Origin: Candidatus Campbellbacteria bacterium RIFCSPLOWO2_02_35_12
GTDB taxonomy: Bacteria; Patescibacteriota; Minisyncoccia; Phycocordibacterales; UBA2163
Direction of reading: 5' to 3'
Length of the DNA: 6,814 nt
Assembly (NCBI GenBank): GCA_001774455.1
Contig: MFAC01000010.1
Coordinates: forward strand, 1 to 6,814
The notes beneath the pieces are model-generated. The model was not told the DNA's origin and did not search any database. It worked only from the letters and a program-made list of their open reading frames with translations. Shown piece after piece: positions 4,334-6,814 of this stretch (positions are counted from its first letter, which is position 1; every line of letters begins with the position of its first letter). The position numbers were made by a program, and so were the translations under genes.

Positions 4334-5371
4334 ATGTCTGAAGTTTTATATAGAAAATATCGGCCGAAAGAATTTAAAGATGTGCTTGGTCAGGAACATA
4401 TTATTAATGCTCTTTTGGGAGCTCTCAAACAGGGAAATATAGCGCATGCCTATCTTTTTTCTGGTTCTCGCGGGACGGGAAAAACGAGTGTTGCGCGAAT
4501 TTTAGCAAAAGAGATTAAATGCTCGTCAAATGATTTATATGAAATAGATGCCGCTTCAAATCGCGGAATTGACGATATCCGCGAACTTCGCGAAGCGGTA
4601 ATGATACTTCCATTTGATTCGCCGTATAAAGTATATATAATAGACGAGGTCCATATGCTCACAAAAGAAGCGTTTAACGCGCTTCTGAAAACTTTGGAAG
4701 AACCGCCGAAATATGTAATATTTATGCTCGCGACAACTGAGATAGAAAAATTACCGGACACAATTATATCACGATGTCAGACATTTTTATTTAAAAAACC
4801 GTCGCTTAAAACCTTGAAAGACGCCATTATTGAAATAGCGAAAAAAGAAGGATTTACTCTTGAACCATCCGCCGCCGACACAATAGCGCTTTTAGGCGAT
4901 GGTTCATTTAGAGATGCGCAAGGTATTTTGCAGAAAATTTTATTTTCTTCAGACGATAAGAAAGTATCACTTAATGAAGTGGAGAAAATCGCGGGCGCGC
5001 CAAAAAGTATTTTTGTAAATGATATTATTTCCGCTATTGCTCAAGGAGAGCTTGAAAAAGGTTTAAGAGTCGTTAATATGGCGGTTGAGGAAAATATTGA
5101 TATAAAAATATTTTTGAAAATGATTTTACATAAAATTCGTTCCATTTTACTTTTGAAATACGCGAAAGATATGGAAATTGTTTTACAGGAACAATTTAAT
5201 ACCGAGGATTTTGAATTTTTGAAAAAATTAAGCAAAGAAACACAGTCAAAAATCAATTCAAAAATATTATATGAACTTCTTACGGCATACGATGCCATAG
5301 GTCGTTCATATATTTCTCAATTACCGATAGAGCTTGCTCTTATAAAGATTTTAGGAAATAATGATAAATAA
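4334..5371 (+). CDS. dnaX: DNA polymerase III subunit gamma (DnaX), short and zinc-less
   Basis: DnaX is the ATPase of the clamp loader that puts the sliding clamp on DNA. Seen: the N-terminal LYRKYRPKEFKDVLGQEH block (5-22), HAYLFSG before Walker A GSRGTGKT (44-51), Walker B VYIIDEVHML (100-109), FNALLKTLEEPP (114-125), sensor 1 with LATTE (132-136), the arginine-finger SRC (146-148) and sensor 2 GSFRDAQ (190-196). Domain III follows to residue 345. Two departures: (1) after AKEIKC (58-63) the chain runs directly via SSNDLYEID (64-72) into AASNRG, so the usual insert with the remaining three zinc-binding cysteines, about 20 residues, is missing; (2) the protein ends where gamma ends, with no tau-specific domains IV-V. 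ATP-site residues are intact, so it should be active. The start is set by the extended -10 box six bases upstream. The tRNA-Gln gene begins 6 bp after the stop and is probably cotranscribed. Confidence 0.95.
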   Translation: MSEVLYRKYRPKEFKDVLGQEHIINALLGALKQGNIAHAYLFSGSRGTGKTSVARILAKEIKCSSNDLYEIDAASNRGIDDIRELREAVMILPFDSPYKVYIIDEVHMLTKEAFNALLKTLEEPPKYVIFMLATTEIEKLPDTIISRCQTFLFKKPSLKTLKDAIIEIAKKEGFTLEPSAADTIALLGDGSFRDAQGILQKILFSSDDKKVSLNEVEKIAGAPKSIFVNDIISAIAQGELEKGLRVVNMAVEENIDIKIFLKMILHKIRSILLLKYAKDMEIVLQEQFNTEDFEFLKKLSKETQSKINSKILYELLTAYDAIGRSYISQLPIELALIKILGNNDK

Positions 5372-5377
5372 ATAAAT

Positions 5378-5448
5378 TGCCGGATCGTCTAATGGTAGGA
5401 CGTTAGGTTTTGGTCCTAAAAATCGGGGTTCGAGTCCCTGTCTGGCAG
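5378..5448 (+). tRNA. tRNA-Gln (anticodon UUG)
   Basis: A complete cloverleaf of 71 bases. Acceptor stem TGCCGGA pairs with TCTGGCA (one G-T); D arm GTCT-AATGGTA-GGAC; anticodon stem TTAGG/CCTAA with loop TTTTGGT, giving anticodon TTG for glutamine codon CAA; variable loop of four bases; T arm CGGGG-TTCGAGT-CCCTG (one G-T). Base 1 is U paired with A72 and the discriminator is G, both typical of tRNA-Gln. CCA is not encoded (the next bases are TCA), so it must be added by tRNA nucleotidyltransferase. Confidence 0.97.
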
Positions 5449-5527
5449 TCAACACATTACACACCGAGTGTCAAGGACACCCACGGCTCTAGGGAGACTG
5501 AGACATATTGATTTAGGGCTTAATTTT
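5449..5527. other. junction between tRNA-Gln and helicase gene
   Basis: A 79-bp spacer with no gene. Its middle (about 5461-5505) is clearly more GC-rich than its surroundings and contains a small hairpin GTGTC-AAG-GACAC (5468-5480). No stem followed by a U-tract is visible on either strand, so neither the tRNA nor the convergent helicase gene has an obvious intrinsic terminator. Because it lies at a tRNA 3' end where base composition changes, it could be one end of an integrated island; the matching second end is not in the window. Confidence 0.35.
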
Positions 5528-6814
5528 CTACGGAACATATTTTTTGTAGTACCTATTTCTTTGTTTAAACTGTCTTTCAAGAAAAGCTACCTTTTTATCT
5601 CTGTAATCTAAAACAAATTTTGGATTTGTGCTATGGAGTAGTCTTCCTATATATTGAACTAACTTTCCTTCAAATGAGAATGGAAAAGCCAATACTAGAG
5701 TGGAGATATTTTTAATGTCTAAACCTTCTCCAAAAAATTGACCAGTGGACAAAATGACTTGATAATGGCCATAATTAATTTGCTTAAGTTTTGAGGTTCT
5801 CTTTGGAGTAGAATCATCTCCAGATATCATGATTGTCTCACACTTTCCCTTAAGACACAGTCCTAAAATTTCTAAATGTTCTTTTCTTTCGCTTAAAACT
5901 AACACCTTATTTCCATCTTCTATTTGTTTCAAAATATCTCCTGAAATCAATTTATTTCTCCCAGTATCAAAACTTATTATTTTAGCCAAAAGTTGGAATC
6001 GGTCAGTTTTCCACTGGAAAGGAATTTCTAAATCAGTTTCTTTGATAATAATTTTTGGTTTTTGAATTTGTTTAATTTTATTATGGTTATTTTCGTCAGC
6101 TTCCATCTCAGCAATAATATCTCCAATATAAACAAAAATTAACTGCTCATCATTGTGTTTTCGTTTTGGCGTAGCGGTAAGTCCGTATAGATATTGTGAA
6201 TTTAATTTGGCTATAACTTCCCGAAAAGTTTTGGCGGGAATATGGTGACATTCGTCCACGATTATTGTTCCAAATTTATTTTCAAGCTCTGTAATATTTT
6301 TGTATCTGGCTAAACTCTGCATAAGTGCAACCGTGATTTCTTTGCCAACGCTTTTCTTTGAACTGGAGAATCTACCAATTTTGAGTTTTGGAATGTCTAA
6401 GTATGTTTCGATTCTGTCTACCCATTGATCAAGTAACTGTTTCCTGTGAACAAGGATTAGGGCAGGCAACTCTCTTTTTACAATCAATTCCATACCAATC
6501 ATGGTTTTACCACTTCCTGGTGGAGCAACTATTACTCCCTGTGTCTGTTTAAGAGATTTTTCTAGGGCTTCCCCTTGGAGAGGGGTTAATTTAATAAGGC
6601 TTTTAAATACAACCTTTTCTGTTTCAGGATATTTATATTGTACTGTGTATTGAATATTGCTTGATTCTAGGAAAGACACTAATTGATTTAAAAATCCTCT
6701 TGGTAAGAAGACATTTTCTCCAGATTCTTCTATCAACTTAAAATATTTCTGAACTTTGTATATAGACATTCCTAGTCGCTTTCTAGTTAAATAATCAGTA
6801 CTAAGAAAATTCAA
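5528..6814 (-). CDS. SF2 DEAD/DEAH-type helicase, C-terminal part, TOTE-like; N-terminus beyond window
   Basis: An ATP-dependent nucleic-acid translocase of the XPB/type III-restriction-like SF2 group. In the visible 428 codons (numbered from the window edge): FLPRGFLNQLVSFL (36-49), Q-motif-like LTPLQ (76-80), motif I VAPPGSGKT (96-104), Ia LVHRKQLLDQW (121-131), QSLAR (166-170), motif II VDECHH (186-191), motif III GLTATPKRK (211-219), then helicase domain 2 with LSTGQFFGEGLD (355-366) and motif VI QYIGRLLHS (387-395). It ends soon after in a basic tail. The LPRG block, HR..LLDQW, VDECHH and GLTATP set resembles the helicase half of proteins annotated as TOTE conflict-system (AEP primase-helicase) or phage-defence helicases. 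The frame is open to the edge; the TTG there is probably internal, so an N-terminal part, perhaps a primase domain, lies outside. CpG is scarce (about 16 in 1287 bp by hand count, against about 57 in 1038 bp of dnaX), suggesting horizontal origin. Confidence 0.9.
   Translation of the reverse strand: MNFLSTDYLTRKRLGMSIYKVQKYFKLIEESGENVFLPRGFLNQLVSFLESSNIQYTVQYKYPETEKVVFKSLIKLTPLQGEALEKSLKQTQGVIVAPPGSGKTMIGMELIVKRELPALILVHRKQLLDQWVDRIETYLDIPKLKIGRFSSSKKSVGKEITVALMQSLARYKNITELENKFGTIIVDECHHIPAKTFREVIAKLNSQYLYGLTATPKRKHNDEQLIFVYIGDIIAEMEADENNHNKIKQIQKPKIIIKETDLEIPFQWKTDRFQLLAKIISFDTGRNKLISGDILKQIEDGNKVLVLSERKEHLEILGLCLKGKCETIMISGDDSTPKRTSKLKQINYGHYQVILSTGQFFGEGLDIKNISTLVLAFPFSFEGKLVQYIGRLLHSTNPKFVLDYRDKKVAFLERQFKQRNRYYKKYVP

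Noticed and set aside
5468..5480. GTGTC-AAG-GACAC as an intrinsic terminator of dnaX-tRNA-Gln
   Set aside because: The stem is only 5 bp and no U-tract follows on either strand.
6812..6814. TTG as the start codon of the helicase
   Set aside because: It is simply the first in-frame triplet at the window edge. No upstream signal can be seen and family proteins continue further N-terminally, so the gene is treated as truncated.

Overview
The window looks like chromosome from an AT-rich, streamlined bacterium, most likely of the Candidate Phyla Radiation (Patescibacteria, Parcubacteria-like). This is inferred from short, minimal versions of housekeeping proteins (DprA without an N-terminal SAM-like domain, a gamma-length DnaX without its zinc module), tight gene packing, a tRNA gene without an encoded CCA, and start codons that directly follow extended -10 promoter boxes. 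TGA appears to be a true stop, because FtsQ ends on TGA exactly at the family's usual C-terminus. The TGA-as-glycine code of some CPR lineages is therefore unlikely.

Layout. 1-422 (minus) is the 5' part of dprA. It is divergent, across 34 bp, from a plus-strand operon of serS (457-1719) and an ftsQ-like cell-division gene (1724-2623). The stretch 2624-3146 is not empty. It holds a MITE-like inserted element (2624-2873) with terminal inverted repeats and an apparent 7-bp target duplication that includes the ftsQ stop codon. It also holds a terminator hairpin (2888-2924) and a short minus-strand gene (2942-3073) for a Lys/Glu-rich 43-residue protein with a perfect Shine-Dalgarno. A tRNA-dihydrouridine synthase gene (3147-4112) follows. 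The gap 4113-4333 holds a second, inverted copy of the ~101-bp repeat unit, a hairpin and the dnaX promoter. dnaX (4334-5371) is followed after 6 bp by tRNA-Gln(UUG) (5378-5448). From there to the window end lies a minus-strand SF2 helicase gene (5528-6814), cut by the window edge.

How the parts fit. The left 5.4 kb is core informational and cell-division content: DNA uptake/recombination, seryl-tRNA charging, divisome assembly, tRNA modification, clamp loading and tRNA-Gln. It is rich in CpG. The helicase gene beyond the tRNA is strongly CpG-poor by comparison and resembles the helicase part of TOTE-type conflict-system proteins. The tRNA 3' end is therefore a plausible boundary of an acquired defence island, with the rest of that system off the right edge.

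Best leads: the helicase and its missing N-terminal part; the pair of inverted MITE-like repeats around the dus gene; the leaderless promoter rule (TGNTANNAT, six bases, ATG); the zinc-less DnaX; and the small K/E-rich gene, the only gene here with a strong ribosome binding site.
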